Assembly: GCA_964059195.1 (NCBI GenBank) | Contig: CAXKWD010000006.1 | Location: forward strand, 7,866,530 to 7,930,529 | Reading direction: 5' to 3' | Length of the DNA stretch: 64,000 nt | From: Ectobius pallidus | Taxonomy: Eukaryota; Arthropoda; Insecta; Blattodea; Ectobiidae | Shown here: in pieces, positions 32,738-44,255 of the stretch | Layout: each line of letters opens with the position of its first letter | Position numbering within the stretch: the first letter of the stretch is position 1 | Notes under the pieces: model-generated | Told to the model about the DNA's origin: nothing | Database searches by the model: none | What the model saw: the letters and a program-made list of their open reading frames with translations, nothing else | Position numbers and translations under genes: made by a program

Positions 32738-35700
32738 GATTTGGCTGATAGGCTACAGTTACAAACCAAGCCTACCACCATAGCTGTGACCGGTGTAAAC
32801 CTACACACCTCCAATGTCTTGGAAATTGGACACATACAAATAAGTGATGCACATGGCAATGGCTACAAAAGACAGCTACAGTGCCTCATCATTAACCAGA
32901 TTGCCAAAGACATTCCCAGTGCACCTATAGATGTCACCAGCTTAAGAATTCCTAATGACATTGTGCTAGCAGACAACAGATTTCACATACCCGGTACCAT
33001 TGACATATTGCTAGGGGCAGATGTATTTTGGAACTTGTTAATGGGACACACTATACCCATCAACAAAACCAACAAACACAAAGCATTCATCAGAGAGACC
33101 AGACTAGGTTGGATTCTCTCAGGGCAAATACACTGCACTCAGGGTAGAAGACAAGAACCACGTTGCCACTTAAGCGTAACAGAACAAATCCACAAGAACA
33201 TGCAGAAATTCTGGGAAATGGAAGAAATTATCCAACCAGTAAGATCTGAAGAAGACTCCATATGCGAGCAACATTTTCAAGAAACAATACAGAGAGATAA
33301 AGATGGACGCTACACAATAACCTTACCATTCAAGAAGCCCACAGGTAATCTTGGTGCCTCTAGAACTGGAGCTTTGAAACGTTTCTTCTCTAATGAAACC
33401 AGACTCCATAAACAGCCTACTATACTCCAACAGTACTCAGACTTCATGCAGCAATATGAAGCCCTAGGTCATATGACCCAAGTGGACGAAAGTTTCTACC
33501 AGGATGGCCCAGAAGCATATTATATTCCACACCAATTTGTCTTAAAGGAAGACTCAGAAACCACAAAACTCAGAGTAGTCTTCAACGCTTCATTCAAAAC
33601 CTCAACAGGTACATCACTCAATGATATCCTATACACAGGACCCTGTGTGCAACCTGATCTCTACACCATACTCTTGAAGTTCAGATGCCACCCATATGTT
33701 GTGAGTGCTGACATAGAGAAAATGTACAGGATGGTAATGGTACAGCCACAGCAAAGAGACTTCCAAAGAATCTTCTGGAGACATTCTAAATCCACTCCAG
33801 TGAAGATATATCAGCTCAACACTATCACATATGGACAAGCCTGTTCAGCTTTTGAAGCAACCAGAGTACTCAACCAGTTGGCAGAGGATGAGAGAAACAG
33901 ATTTCCCACAGCATCCAAATTGCTATCTACTTGCTTTTATGTTGATAATCTCCTTGCATCATTTTCTACAGAGCAGGAAGCTATACTAGCAGCCACAGAA
34001 GTGTCACAACTATTACAGACAGGTGGATTTAACCTAACACAGTTTTGTTCCAACTCACAAGAAGTTTTGAGAACACTGCCACAAGAAAAGCTCTCTAAAG
34101 CTACACTTACTCATTTAGAAGAGCAGAATACAGTAAAAACACTAGGATTACACTGGAATCCATTACAAGACTTGCTACAGTACACAGTTAAGTCATTACC
34201 AGAAGCTACTACTAAGAGACAGATTCTATCTGCCATCTGCACTCTATATGACCCTCAGGGACTAATTGCCCCCATCATCTCTGCAGCTAAATGTATTATG
34301 CAACAGATTTGGCTGAATGACATAGGTTGGGACCAGCAAGCTCCTGTTGATATACAGAGGGCCTGGAATGAACTATATTCACAACTTCACTATGTAGAAT
34401 TATACAGAATCCCAAGGAACACTCTAATACTCAATTTCAGTCATGTAGAACTGCACTTTTTCAGTGATGCCAGCCCACAGGCATATGGAGCAGCATGCTA
34501 CATAAAATCTGAAGATGAAAGCCACAAAACACAAGTTCAACTATTGACAAGTAAATCTAGAGTGGCCCCACTTAAGCAGATTACTTTGCCCAGACTGGAG
34601 CTCTGTGCAGCTCAGTTGGCAGCATGCTTATACCAAAAAGTAAGCTTATCTTTGCAGATTATGATATCAGCAGTATATTTCTGGACTGACAGTCTCATAA
34701 CCTTACAGTGGATCACACAGCCTCCACACAAATGGAACACTTTTGTAGCACACAGAGTAACCAAAATTCAAGCTGCTACAGAAAACTGTCAATGGAGACA
34801 TGTGCCAACACAGCAGAATCCTGCAGATCTCATCACTAAACCTGTCTCACCTAACAAGCTTCATAACCAAACTCTATGGTGGAATGGTCCAAAATTCCTA
34901 ACACAAGATGAATGTTTTTGGCCTACCACTGACAATGTATTTCAGACAGAAGAAATACCAGAAACCAAGAAAACAGCAAAAGCCTTTATGACTATAAGTA
35001 CACACAATGAATACTTGCATAGATATTCCTCTTTCAGAAAGCTACTCAGGAATACAGCTTATATTCTGAGATTCAAACACAACTGTCTACACAAGTCTGA
35101 TAGATTTGTTGGTCCTATCAGCCTGCAAGAACTACATAAAGCTCACAATGCTATCATACATGCTACTCAGAAAGAAGCCTTCTCAGAAGACATGGCTCAC
35201 ATTAGAAAGAATAATTGTGTTTCTAGAAGCAGTTCACTATTGCCACTGCATCCATACTTGGATAAAGATAGCATACTACGTGTAGGTGGAAGACTGCACC
35301 ATACTGATTTAGACTACAATGCTAAACATCCAATTATATTACCTGCCAAGCACCATATTACAGACATCATTGTCAGAGACACACATCTGAAAAACTTACA
35401 TGAAGGCCCTCAAGGCATACTGTACACATTAAGACAACAGTACTGGCCCATCCATGGAGTTCAAACTGTAAAATCAGCCTTAAAAGGATGTCTCACATGC
35501 TTTAGACATAGCCCTGTCAAAGCACAGCAAATCATGGGAACTTTACCCCAAGCCAGAGTTACTCCCAACCGAGCTTTCGACACCACAGCCATAGATTTTG
35601 TAGGTCCTATCTCTTTGAAGGATCATGGGAGAGGCAAAACAGTATATAAAGCTTACATCTGTATGCACATATGTTTATGTACCAAAGCAGTGCACATTGA

Positions 35701-36487
35701 ATTGGTAACAGCAGCCACTTCAGCAGCATTCATCGCATCCTTGCAAAGATTCGTTTCTAGAAGGGGACTACCTTCCCACCTATACCTGGATAATGGCAGA
35801 AACTTCATAGGAGCCTCACGAGAGCTGAGTGAACTCTATGAACAATTCCAGACTGAACAAGCTAACACAGATATCATGAACTTTACAGCAAATCTAAATA
35901 TACAATTCCATTTTCTGCCACCAAGGGCAAGCCACATGGCAGGACTTGTAGAAAGATCTAACCGCAGCATGAAAACTATTCTATACAAGGTGATGAAAGA
36001 CACTATCTACAGCTATGAAGAAGCCAGCACACTTCTATGCAGAATAGAAGCCATCATCAACAGTAGACCACTGACACCGATGAGCAGCGACTCTCAAGAC
36101 TACATGGCATTAACCCCTGGTCACTTCCTCATTGGTGCTCCTTTAAATTCTATCCCCCACCCAGACTTACAGTCTATAAACCTGTCCAGGCTGTCACGCT
36201 ATCAATTGTTAGAGCAACAGTCACAATGCATTTGGGCCAGATGGGTCAAAGAGTATTTAAATACTTTGCAACAGAGACAGAAGTGGAACACAGAAACTCA
36301 AAATCTGAAAACTAAACAATTAGTCATATTAATGGTGGACAATGTTCCTCCTATGAATTGGCCACTGGCTAGGATTATAGAAGTGCATCCTGGTCCAGAT
36401 GGTAAAGTTAGAGTAGCAACAGTCAAAACGGCCAATTCTATACTAAAAAGGCCTATATCTAAGCTGTGTCCACTGCCTGCTCAGTAA
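32738..36487 (+). CDS. BEL/Pao pol: protease remainder, RT, RNase H, integrase
   Basis: Same frame as gag, after the TAA; it opens at a TTG with no early ATG, so it probably depends on translation from gag. Numbering from 32741. The protease remainder ends with LGADVFW and ETRLGWILSG (to about 128). RT has its first catalytic Asp at 324 (SADIEKMY) and YVDN at 400-403, where many families have YVDD. RNase H carries FFSDASPQAYGA (Asp 576). Integrase has an HHCC-type zinc finger (DTHLKNLHEG ... CLTCF), then Asp 952, Asp 1017 and Glu 1071. A DUF5641-like C-terminus ends KRPISKLCPLPAQ and TAA. No further stop or frameshift. Confidence 0.93.
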   Translation, partial: DLADRLQLQTKPTTIAVTGVNLHTSNVLEIGHIQISDAHGNGYKRQLQCLIINQIAKDIPSAPIDVTSLRIPNDIVLADNRFHIPGTIDILLGADVFWNLLMGHTIPINKTNKHKAFIRETRLGWILSGQIHCTQGRRQEPRCHLSVTEQIHKNMQKFWEMEEIIQPVRSEEDSICEQHFQETIQRDKDGRYTITLPFKKPTGNLGASRTGALKRFFSNETRLHKQPTILQQYSDFMQQYEALGHMTQVDESFYQDGPEAYYIPHQFVLKEDSETTKLRVVFNASFKTSTGTSLNDILYTGPCVQPDLYTILLKFRCHPYVVSADIEKMYRMVMVQPQQRDFQRIFWRHSKSTPVKIYQLNTITYGQACSAFEATRVLNQLAEDERNRFPTASKLLSTCFYVDNLLASFSTEQEAILAATEVSQLLQTGGFNLTQFCSNSQEVLRTLPQEKLSKATLTHLEEQNTVKTLGLHWNPLQDLLQYTVKSLPEATTKRQILSAICTLYDPQGLIAPIISAAKCIMQQIWLNDIGWDQQAPVDIQRAWNELYSQLHYVELYRIPRNTLILNFSHVELHFFSDASPQAYGAACYIKSEDESHKTQVQLLTSKSRVAPLKQITLPRLELCAAQLAACLYQKVSLSLQIMISAVYFWTDSLITLQWITQPPHKWNTFVAHRVTKIQAATENCQWRHVPTQQNPADLITKPVSPNKLHNQTLWWNGPKFLTQDECFWPTTDNVFQTEEIPETKKTAKAFMTISTHNEYLHRYSSFRKLLRNTAYILRFKHNCLHKSDRFVGPISLQELHKAHNAIIHATQKEAFSEDMAHIRKNNCVSRSSSLLPLHPYLDKDSILRVGGRLHHTDLDYNAKHPIILPAKHHITDIIVRDTHLKNLHEGPQGILYTLRQQYWPIHGVQTVKSALKGCLTCFRHSPVKAQQIMGTLPQARVTPNRAFDTTAIDFVGPISLKDHGRGKTVYKAYICMHICLCTKAVHIELVTAATSAAFIASLQRFVSRRGLPSHLYLDNGRNFIGASRELSELYEQFQTEQANTDIMNFTANLNIQFHFLPPRASHMAGLVERSNRSMKTILYKVMKDTIYSYEEASTLLCRIEAIINSRPLTPMSSDSQDYMALTPGHFLIGAPLNSIPHPDLQSINLSRLSRYQLLEQQSQCIWARWVKEYLNTLQQRQKWNTETQNLKTKQLVILMVDNVPPMNWPLARIIEVHPGPDGKVRVATVKTANSILKRPISKLCPLPAQ

Positions 36488-36521
36488 ATTTTTCTATTTT
36501 CTTGGGGCCCCCCCCCCAGTA
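36488..36521 (+). promoter_or_regulatory. Polypurine-tract region of the BEL/Pao element
   Basis: Between the pol stop and the 3' LTR lies cttgggg followed by ten C (36508-36517) and agta. A polypurine tract is expected here for plus-strand priming. The C run directly before the LTR is atypical, so priming may use the GGGG only. Confidence 0.4.
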
Positions 36522-38153
36522 TGTAAGCTCGTACAGCTTAGAGCCTATTTTTATACCTTTATAGCAATTACTAGTAATGAAGTATTAATACAAATCTCTA
36601 GATGGCACTGATGCCAATTATCAGTAGCCAGAATTCTTGGCACACTTGTACCTGTTTATATATGCTTAGAAAAAGAAAACATATGTTATATTCTGTACTA
36701 TAATGAACTAAAGAATAATTTTGCACATCTATTCTTGTTAATATTAGCTATTATCAGCAGAATTACTAATTAATGTCAATTAGCAATAGAAAGCTGCATT
36801 GCCGACATCGAACTGATATCGATAAGTCGAGTGCCAGCTCATTAACATTCACTTGGCGCTACAGACAGAATACAGTAGCTTACTTAAAGCCGTCCTATCG
36901 ATTAGTGCCATCGATTAGATGCAGCTTTATGAATAAATCGATTATTCACCGCACTGAAATTATTAAATTTCTCTGTAATTATACATTGCAATTATAATGT
37001 AAATGCTCACATATTAATTTTTTATGTTACAGAATAATTACAGCATGTCATTCTCTGTAAATGTACCCTAGTTCTGGATGGAAGCTACTAGACACTTCTA
37101 GAAGAGCCTTCCATGGGATTCTAGAACTCGACTCTTTGTAAGATGATTATGTGAACGCATTTTGGCCGTTAGACTTTCTCTCACTCTCTCACCGATCGTC
37201 GCTTCGTAAGGGCACAGCCCAATTTAGCAACAGACCACAAGTCTGAATATATATTAGTACAGTTTCTACACACTACTCAGCATGGAACCAGCAATGACAG
37301 CCACGACTTAATCTACCAGGAGGTGGATATTTGAAACATCACTAGAACTGCGTGGAGCGTAGCCTGCAGCCATTGGAAGTACTCGCTACTGGCCACCGTT
37401 CAGGATGATCCACAGCAACGCAGAACTTCATCTACAATAACTGTACATCCCTTAACTTCAGTCCGGCTAAATGCAGTCACATTCTCATCAGATAGTCGCA
37501 AACCAAGTTAAGTAACTAAAACCTAACTATGTTATATTACACAAAAGCCAAGTAGGCTTAGCATCTTTGTGTCATTATAATGTAAAACTGATTGTATAAT
37601 GCTAGGGAGTTTTGGCATCTTTGCAGCTCCTCTTTTTCTCTACGTGCAAGCCCAATATGCTGCCGTAGTAGTTTGAATAAACTTTAATATTACACAAAGA
37701 CCAAGGATTGGTCTAGCATATTAGTGGTTTTTACAGAAGTAATTCCGCTTTCATAAAGTTAAGAAGTTTTGGCAAATATTTGCAGCTTCTCTTTTCCTAC
37801 TTGCAGATAAAGTATACTGCAGTAGTATTCTGAGCCAATACAGCTCAATTATTATATTGTAACTGTTGAAACAAAAATAAAGTTATTTGAATTGTTGTTG
37901 TGGAAACAAACCATATTATGTTATAATAATAAATCAACCTTGAAATTATCCTGAAATCTACTTAGCAAAGATAACAGATCATAATTATTGACAACTACAG
38001 CTAAGAATAAGAAGAATAAAGAAGCAATTCTCTCTCCATTCTTCCTGCTTCCTTCAAACATTCCTGCAATTCTAAACTTAAATATTTTCTGGATTATAAT
38101 CCAGTGGTCCTCCGAAAATCCTATTGCAACCCTGTTAGGCACACTAGCCTACA
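36522..38153 (+). repeat. BEL/Pao 3' LTR
   Basis: Same length as the 5' LTR, offset 7307 bp, no difference noticed on reading. Followed by the tagtc duplication. Confidence 0.95.
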
Positions 38154-38359
38154 TAGTCAGATGTTTGTTTATTATATGACTAAATTGAAATGAGTACTAC
38201 ATGAATACTGTTATATACAGAAGGTATATTACTGTGAAATAATTAGGCCCACGTACATTAAGCGGAGTTCTTTGCTAGTGCATTTTGTGAAATGTTGACA
38301 TATTTTAAGAATTTCTTATACCAGTGTATAAGAGTTTGAATAAAGATTAAGTATCAAAC

Positions 38360-38530
38360 TTTAGACCTTTGTTCTTCCATAAGCCCTGCTTAATGAATCG
38401 ATCTGGAGCTTCACTCGTAGATAACGAAAACTAACTTATTTTCTGTATATCATAGTTGCAATTATCACTGATTAGACAAAAGCATTCTGGCACTTTGTTA
38501 CATCAGTTTACCTGATTTTATTTAGGATGG
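38360..38530 (+). repeat. Three-copy dispersed repeat, copy 2
   Basis: Matches 10195-10385 (reverse) and 60318-60480. It ends catcagtttacctgatttta and is followed by taggatggctcc; beyond, gggttagcagg (38550) and a ggctgataagtgataaccc segment form an imperfect inverted pair that recalls the arms of P3. Confidence 0.65.
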
Positions 38531-38949
38531 CTCCTTGGGTTAGCAGGCAATACGCAATACAGACATGGCTGATAAGTGATAACCCCAGATCCTAAATAAT
38601 CAGCTTCATATCTCATGTAAGTAGTTTCCTTCCTATATTCCAATATTTCATTTTCAAACCTTTGGTGTAGGTCAACGAGACTTGTTTTAATAATACTTAT
38701 TATATTAATCAGTTTGTAATAATAGAACCTCTCTAACTAAACCATTATTATCGAGATTCACTACATAGGTAAAGAGAAACATACAGTTATGAGAACAGAA
38801 GCTAATGATTAAATGGAAAAAAAATTACATCACCTGTTGTCACTGAACATTGAACATTGTATCTGGGGATTTGTGCCATGTTATTGCATTCTGAGCAAAA
38901 ACAGGGACTTGTGCCAGAACCTTGTATCTGGCACATTTTATTCAACTTT

Positions 38950-39382
38950 TTGAAGTGAAACTTCTTTAGCCACGCTAGGAGTAAATCGAGAGCTAACCCA
39001 AACTTGCGTTACACACAAAATTGTCACGAAATTAGTGGGGCTGTGACGGAACAGACTGCACAGAAAACAACTCAATGGGCTTATCCAAAATTTAAAAAAT
39101 CCAAAATTAAAAAATCTAAAAATCCAAAAATTAAAACATTTACGGGAGTGCGCAGGGGGAAGGTATCAGACATTGACTGGGGTGCTATTACTGCTTCGAG
39201 CTAGTGCGTTATGAGCCCTTCACCATTATCAGAAATTAAAAAAACACAGAATTAAAAAAATCCAAACATCCAAAATTTAAAAAATACGAAATTAAAAAAT
39301 ACAAAATTTACAAAATCCAAAAAGGGAAAAATCCAAAACTTAAAACAAGTTTCACTTCTGTCGCGTGGCATTTCACTCACAC
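38950..39382 (+). mobile_element. Repeat family with GAAGTGAAAC termini, copy c
   Basis: Starts tgaagtgaaacttctttag and ends caagtttcacttctgtcgcg. The interior has aaaatccaaaattaaaaaat-type minisatellite tracts on both sides of a unique core (ggtatcagacattgactggg) also seen, diverged, in copy b near 15388. Confidence 0.62.
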
Positions 39383-39917
39383 TTTTTTTTTGCATGTGCC
39401 ATAGGAACATGTTTGTGACATGTGCCCTGGGATATATCCCACAATATGAATGCAGTATTACAGTTCTAAACATGCAGTATATTGTCAACTCCCATCAGTG
39501 AAATGAAGACCACACGATACAAGAAAAAGTTATCCCAAAGCCATCAATATCTGTAAGAGAGGTGAAGCATGAAGTACAAGGATTATGCACAAAATCAGAG
39601 AGAGAGAAGATTGAGGGGTAATAAACTATTTGGAATGGGTGTATGAAGTACTGATCAAGAGTTCAATTCCTAGTCAGGTCATTGAGTCTTCAATTGGCCC
39701 AATCAGAAATGAGTACCGAGAGCAATCCTGGGGGTAAAGGTGACAACCTTACAACACAATGTGGTAACCTTAAACTCCTGGAATCCTAAGAGCTTCCATG
39801 GCCTGAATACATCACACAACTGGAATGGTAAGGGAGGTGGATTTGCTCCAAAGATTGTCAAAAAACTGAACTGTACTAATTGTATTCTTTCCCCGGGACT
39901 AATACTCATATTAAATT
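39383..39917. other. Intergenic, nothing recognised
   Basis: No gene or element ends noted. Confidence 0.4.
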
Positions 39918-39919
39918 TA

Positions 39920-40580
39920 CGAGGCGCATCAAGAAAGTAAGTTTCCCTAGGGCCGTTTACAAAAACAAAACAATATTGCATGGCAATATTTATTGCAACA
40001 GATACAGCCAAGTGTTTAGCTATTTTTCAACATATTCACCAAAGGAATTGAGACATTTGTCTTACCGTGGGAACAACTTTTGAACACTTGTGTCACAGAA
40101 GTCTACTGCCTGGGATTTGAACCACAAAGTGTTAACCATATAAGCTTCTCTGTCATTTATTGAGGTGTAGGAAAAGATGGGAGCGAAGTTCGGGCTGTAG
40201 GGTGGATGTTGAAACAATTCCTAGCCGAACTTTCACAAGAGAGTTGCAGAGAAGTGTTCAAATCTCCACCCTATAGCTTGGACCGCGCACCCAGAGATTT
40301 TCATCTTTTCCTACACCTCACGAAATGACCGAGATTGGTAGAGATTGACAGAGAAACGGAGATGGTTATCACACAATGGTTCAAATCTCAGGCGGAAAAC
40401 TTCTACGACACAAGTGTTCAAAAGTTGGTCCCACGGTATGACAAATGTCTCAATTCTTGTGGCGAATATGTTGAAAAATAGCTGAACACTTGCTATATAT
40501 GTTGCAATAAATATTTCCACGAAATTTTGTTTGGTTAGTGTAAATGGCCCTAGAGAAACTTACTTTATGGACGGTCCTCG
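39920..40580 (+). mobile_element. mariner-derived foldback element
   Basis: TA at 39918-39919 and 40581-40582; termini share aaagtaagtttc. The right half (about 40260-40460) encodes a decayed mariner C-terminus: DFHLFLHL, QWFKSQAENFYD and LVPRYDKCLNS. The left half (to about 40210) is the reverse complement of the same region. It is therefore a long-armed palindrome built from two copies of a transposase 3' end, with no catalytic core between. Confidence 0.82.
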
Positions 40581-40582
40581 TA

Positions 40583-41130
40583 TAATGTGAATTGTTAATG
40601 TAAAAATGAAATAGAATTAGTAACCTGAATAGAATTTTGTAGTATTTAGAGGAAGTTTAGTATTGTTAGAATTGATTAAACATTAAGATTAAGGCAACCA
40701 TAATCGAACGGGTTGAAGTAATTAAAATAATTTATTAATGTTAGTTTTAAATTGATTATTCTTACCTTACTAGAGACGATGACCATCATGATTTCTCTGA
40801 AGAGGCATGATTGCAATTCATTGTTCAATTGAACATAATTCAGCTTTCCCATGGAGACTTAGAATGTAATTTATGATGATTAGCTTAAATCGTCACACAC
40901 TCCTAGAACATTTTGCACTTCAGTATGCCTCAGAGGTAAGAATTATCATCACCAGTACGAGTGTATTGGTTTTAACAAGTGTATTAAATTTTGTCAGGAC
41001 ATAGGACCCACACAGTTCATGAAGTTCATGAGTTCATCATGGTAAGTGCGTCCATCTTATAGAATTCAGTTCTCACAGTTTTTGAAACAGGAATTAGCTT
41101 TATATTCATGAGAATGAAATTAGGTCAGTC
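40583..41130. other. Intergenic, nothing recognised
   Basis: AT-rich, no gene seen. Confidence 0.4.
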
Positions 41131-41138
41131 ATTTAATA

Positions 41139-42410
41139 GGGAAAATAGTATATTGCGACTCACCCGAGTCCCCCACCACTACTCTCTAACGGGGCCCACG
41201 TGGAAAGTAGGGGTTTTGGGTGGGGAGATTCTTTAAAACAGTCGGGAGACATCTAGTGGCGGCATTTCAACTACTAGCAAGTAGCGCGATCTGTTAATGA
41301 ATTTTTGAAACAGAAAAAAAATTATTTCTCCTTTATTCTCTTCCATTCCTGTCTCCTTCCTCTCACCTCCTCTTCACCCTACCTACCTATTCAAGACCTA
41401 TTCCTAACCGTAAATTTTGGATCGAATGGGGATCGAACTCGAGACCCTTAGCTTCGTAGCCAAGAGCTTTATCCATTACGCCACGAGTGCCAGTTGAGCA
41501 GTGAAGAAAGATTTTGTATATTTGAGTTACTATAGGGGTGATTTCATGCATTCATGAGTGTTAATGCAAGAATTGGTTTTTCAAATTTTGAGATGTTTTG
41601 TTTGTTACGAAAAGAGTAGTGTTGGTGCAAGGGAATTTTTCTGCATCAATTAAGCCATGTTTTATGTTATAACACGGCGTTTTTTAAAATTGGGAAATAT
41701 TATGTTAATTTTAAATTTTTCGGATTTTGTTGTTGTAATTGTGAAATGTCCTGTTGGCATGAAATATTATGTTTGTTGTAAGGGTTTTTGGTCCCCATTT
41801 TTTTTTTTATCGTGAAATATTATTTTTATAATTAGTGAAATATTGTTTGTTGCAAGGGTCTTTTTTTAATTTTTAAATATTTAAAACTTGTGAAATATTA
41901 TGTATGATGCAAGGGTCTTTATTATTGTGAAAGATTATGGTTTTTTTATAATCGTTTTTTATAATAGTGAAATATTATGTTGGCGCTGGTGCAAGGGTAA
42001 TTTTTCTTTTAAATGTGAGATATTATGTTGGTTCTAAAAAGAGCCGTTTTGGTGCACACCATTGAGGTCTAATACTCGTTTCTCGGCAATATCATAGTAC
42101 CACCTCTTATTTCTTCTATCCCAGCTTTCGTCCCAATACATGTAATAGTATCTCATAGTACGATCCATATGTGGCCTCGCTATGAAATATCTATTAATGC
42201 TGCGGAGGCAATCTATGAGTGTTTCAACAAGCAAGCTGAATTACCAGCGCTTAGTAGCAGCCGGGCAGCATGAGCTGAAGGGATAGCGGGGAAGATGCGC
42301 GATAGGCAGAGAAGGCATGAGGGTAGCGAGGGGAAGTAAGCAGGCAGGCGGGGAAGGCGACCGCGCCAGTTGAAAGGGGAGCAGGGAGAGTCGCAAAGTA
42401 CTAACTTGCC
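41139..42410 (-). mobile_element. hAT-type element with an embedded tRNA-like SINE (copy 1)
   Basis: Perfect 8-bp duplication atttaata (41131-41138 and 42411-42418). Imperfect inverted termini of about 26 bp run gggaaaatagtatattgc and ggcaagttagtactttgc, each leading into gactc. On the minus strand at about 41495-41420 a tRNA-like head reads ggcgtaatggataaagctc and gagttcgatcccc. T-rich ttgtgaaatatta repeats fill the middle (41640-42020). A second copy is at 49435-50147. Confidence 0.78.
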
Positions 42411-42613
42411 ATTTAATATTTTAATTTAGCAACAAGTTACAGATTCCTACATTAAAAAATATAGGACATTTAAAAAAAAATATATATAGGACACCTTCAA
42501 TATGGAAAAACATCAAAATAAGACCTCCCGCCGAAATCACACATACACCAAGCATCCATGCACATATCTACATTTTGCTTGCAATACAGTACCGGTACAT
42601 GTTACAAAATATA

Positions 42614-43144
42614 CAGGGTGTTATCGAATAACACCGAAATATTTTACCTGTGTATAGAGGAGACATAGACAAGCAACTCTTATTAGGACATTTCTGCTCT
42701 ATGGATTAGACTTTTCCAGTTACAGCATAAAATCTCCCAGGGCATGGCCGCCACTGACTTCTAACATTGGAAAAAAAAATGCACAACAAAGGAACTTCAT
42801 TGTGAACACTGGAGTTATGAATGAAAAACTAATTCAGTGGTGACCAGTCATGTGATTAGTCTGTAAATTTTGCAGAGTATGGAAACTCTAAATGGAATAG
42901 CTGTTGATGAATGATTAAGAATCAGGTTTTTGTCGATCACTAAGAAGGTATGAAGTCAATTTAATGAAAATTTTAACCCCATTTCTCTTCATTATTGAGT
43001 TATGAGCACCAATTTGTAATGACTTTAATGCTCTACAGTATACATATTTTACGTAACAGAACAAAAATCTCCTGATAAAAGTTACTTCTCTATGTCTCCT
43101 TTATACACAGGTAAACTATTTCAGTGTTATTCATTAACATCCTG
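42614..43144. mobile_element. TA-flanked MITE with CAGGGTGTTAT-type ends (copy 1)
   Basis: Inverted termini around 80 bp: cagggtgttatcgaataaca and the complement of caggatgttaatgaataaca, with TA at 42612-42613 and 43145-43146. The copy at 55451-55979 is collinear. No transposase. Confidence 0.85.
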
Positions 43145-43146
43145 TA

Positions 43147-43425
43147 TAAAATAGTCCCCCTTTTAGATCAATGCATTTGTCCAGTGAGTAGATTTAATTC
43201 AGCCGCCCATTTCTTAACCACTGAACATGAAGAAGCAGACTCCATAAACTTTCACCAACTTTGGATCCATTTCTGTTGGTGGTAATCCATCCAAAACAAA
43301 GAATTTTATGACAGCACAATATTTCAGTTGATCCATTTCACAAAACACACACACACACATATTTTCAACAGCCATTCAAACACAACCATTCGGTAGAAAG
43401 TAGATCAAGTTGCGTCTTGTCTTAC
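43147..43425 (-). pseudogene. mariner-like transposase fragment
   Basis: On the minus strand, with frameshifts: KYCAVIKFFVLDGLPPTEMD, PKLVKVYG and a KKWAAE segment. This matches the N-terminal helix-turn-helix region of mariner-like (SETMAR-type) transposases. A short C-terminal-like remnant follows. No terminal repeats found. Confidence 0.6.
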
Positions 43426-44253
43426 GTTATTACAAAAGATTAATTAGGTGAACAATATGCGCAATTTTTGTTGATGAGAACCTGTTTTCTGTTTTCCGAG
43501 CAAAGAGCACAACTGCTGACACCAAGAGGCAATGAGTTGGAAATGTCTGATTTAGAAAATTTGTTTGGAATTTAACGGTCAAATATGAATATCCATTGTA
43601 TTTTTGAGGATTTTTATTCTGGGTAAGCAGCAGAAGACTTTCGTAAATCAATTATGATTAGTTTTCAAGTGTTCTGTATACTGCATTTATGCATTTTCCT
43701 GAACTCTCTCTTTTTCCTTAAGGACTGAAATAGGTTAAGTGATGAACATAGATAGTAAGAAAGGAGTGGTACAGTAAAAGGAAAATGATAAAGATAGTAC
43801 CGACCCCATAACAGCTACACTCCCAACAACCGCACACTTTTTATATTTAATTTTAAAAATTCATAATTTCAAAATAAATAGGACATGCTCAAAAAACATA
43901 GGAAATACAGGAAAATACAGAACAAATGCTGAAAAATTAACTTAGTTCCCTGAAATAATACAACTGCAGCAAGTTTAACCTGGTTTCAAATAACTTAAGG
44001 TACCATTTTCCTATCTACTGAAAATTTCCAAATTTTATAATTCTAGTGCAATTAGTTAAATCGAGTTAAAGATATATCTAGAACTAGTTCAGTCAGTTTT
44101 GCAATATCATCGGCTGGGGAGGAATAGCGACTCTGTTAGAAGCATATGTAAAAAGACAAAATTAGTTTTTTTCGCATTTAACTATCCAACAAATTTACAA
44201 ATTATCAATTAACAATTTGCATAAAAATTATAACACATTTGTATCCTAAGTAA
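43426..44253. other. Intergenic, nothing recognised
   Basis: No recognisable element or gene. Confidence 0.4.
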
Positions 44254-44255
44254 TA

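Larger units (their letters stand above)
29215..38153 (+). mobile_element. Complete BEL/Pao LTR retrotransposon
   Basis: Two 1632-bp LTRs (29215-30846, 36522-38153) beginning TG and ending CA bracket a gag-pol region. The 5-bp duplication tagtc lies at 29210-29214 and 38154-38158. Domain order gag (DUF1759-like, zinc knuckles), protease, RT, RNase H, integrase, C-terminal DUF5641-like is that of BEL/Pao elements. The LTR pair shows no difference that I can see, so insertion was recent. One TAA interrupts the long frame. It sits in the pogo fragment at 28587. Confidence 0.96.
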
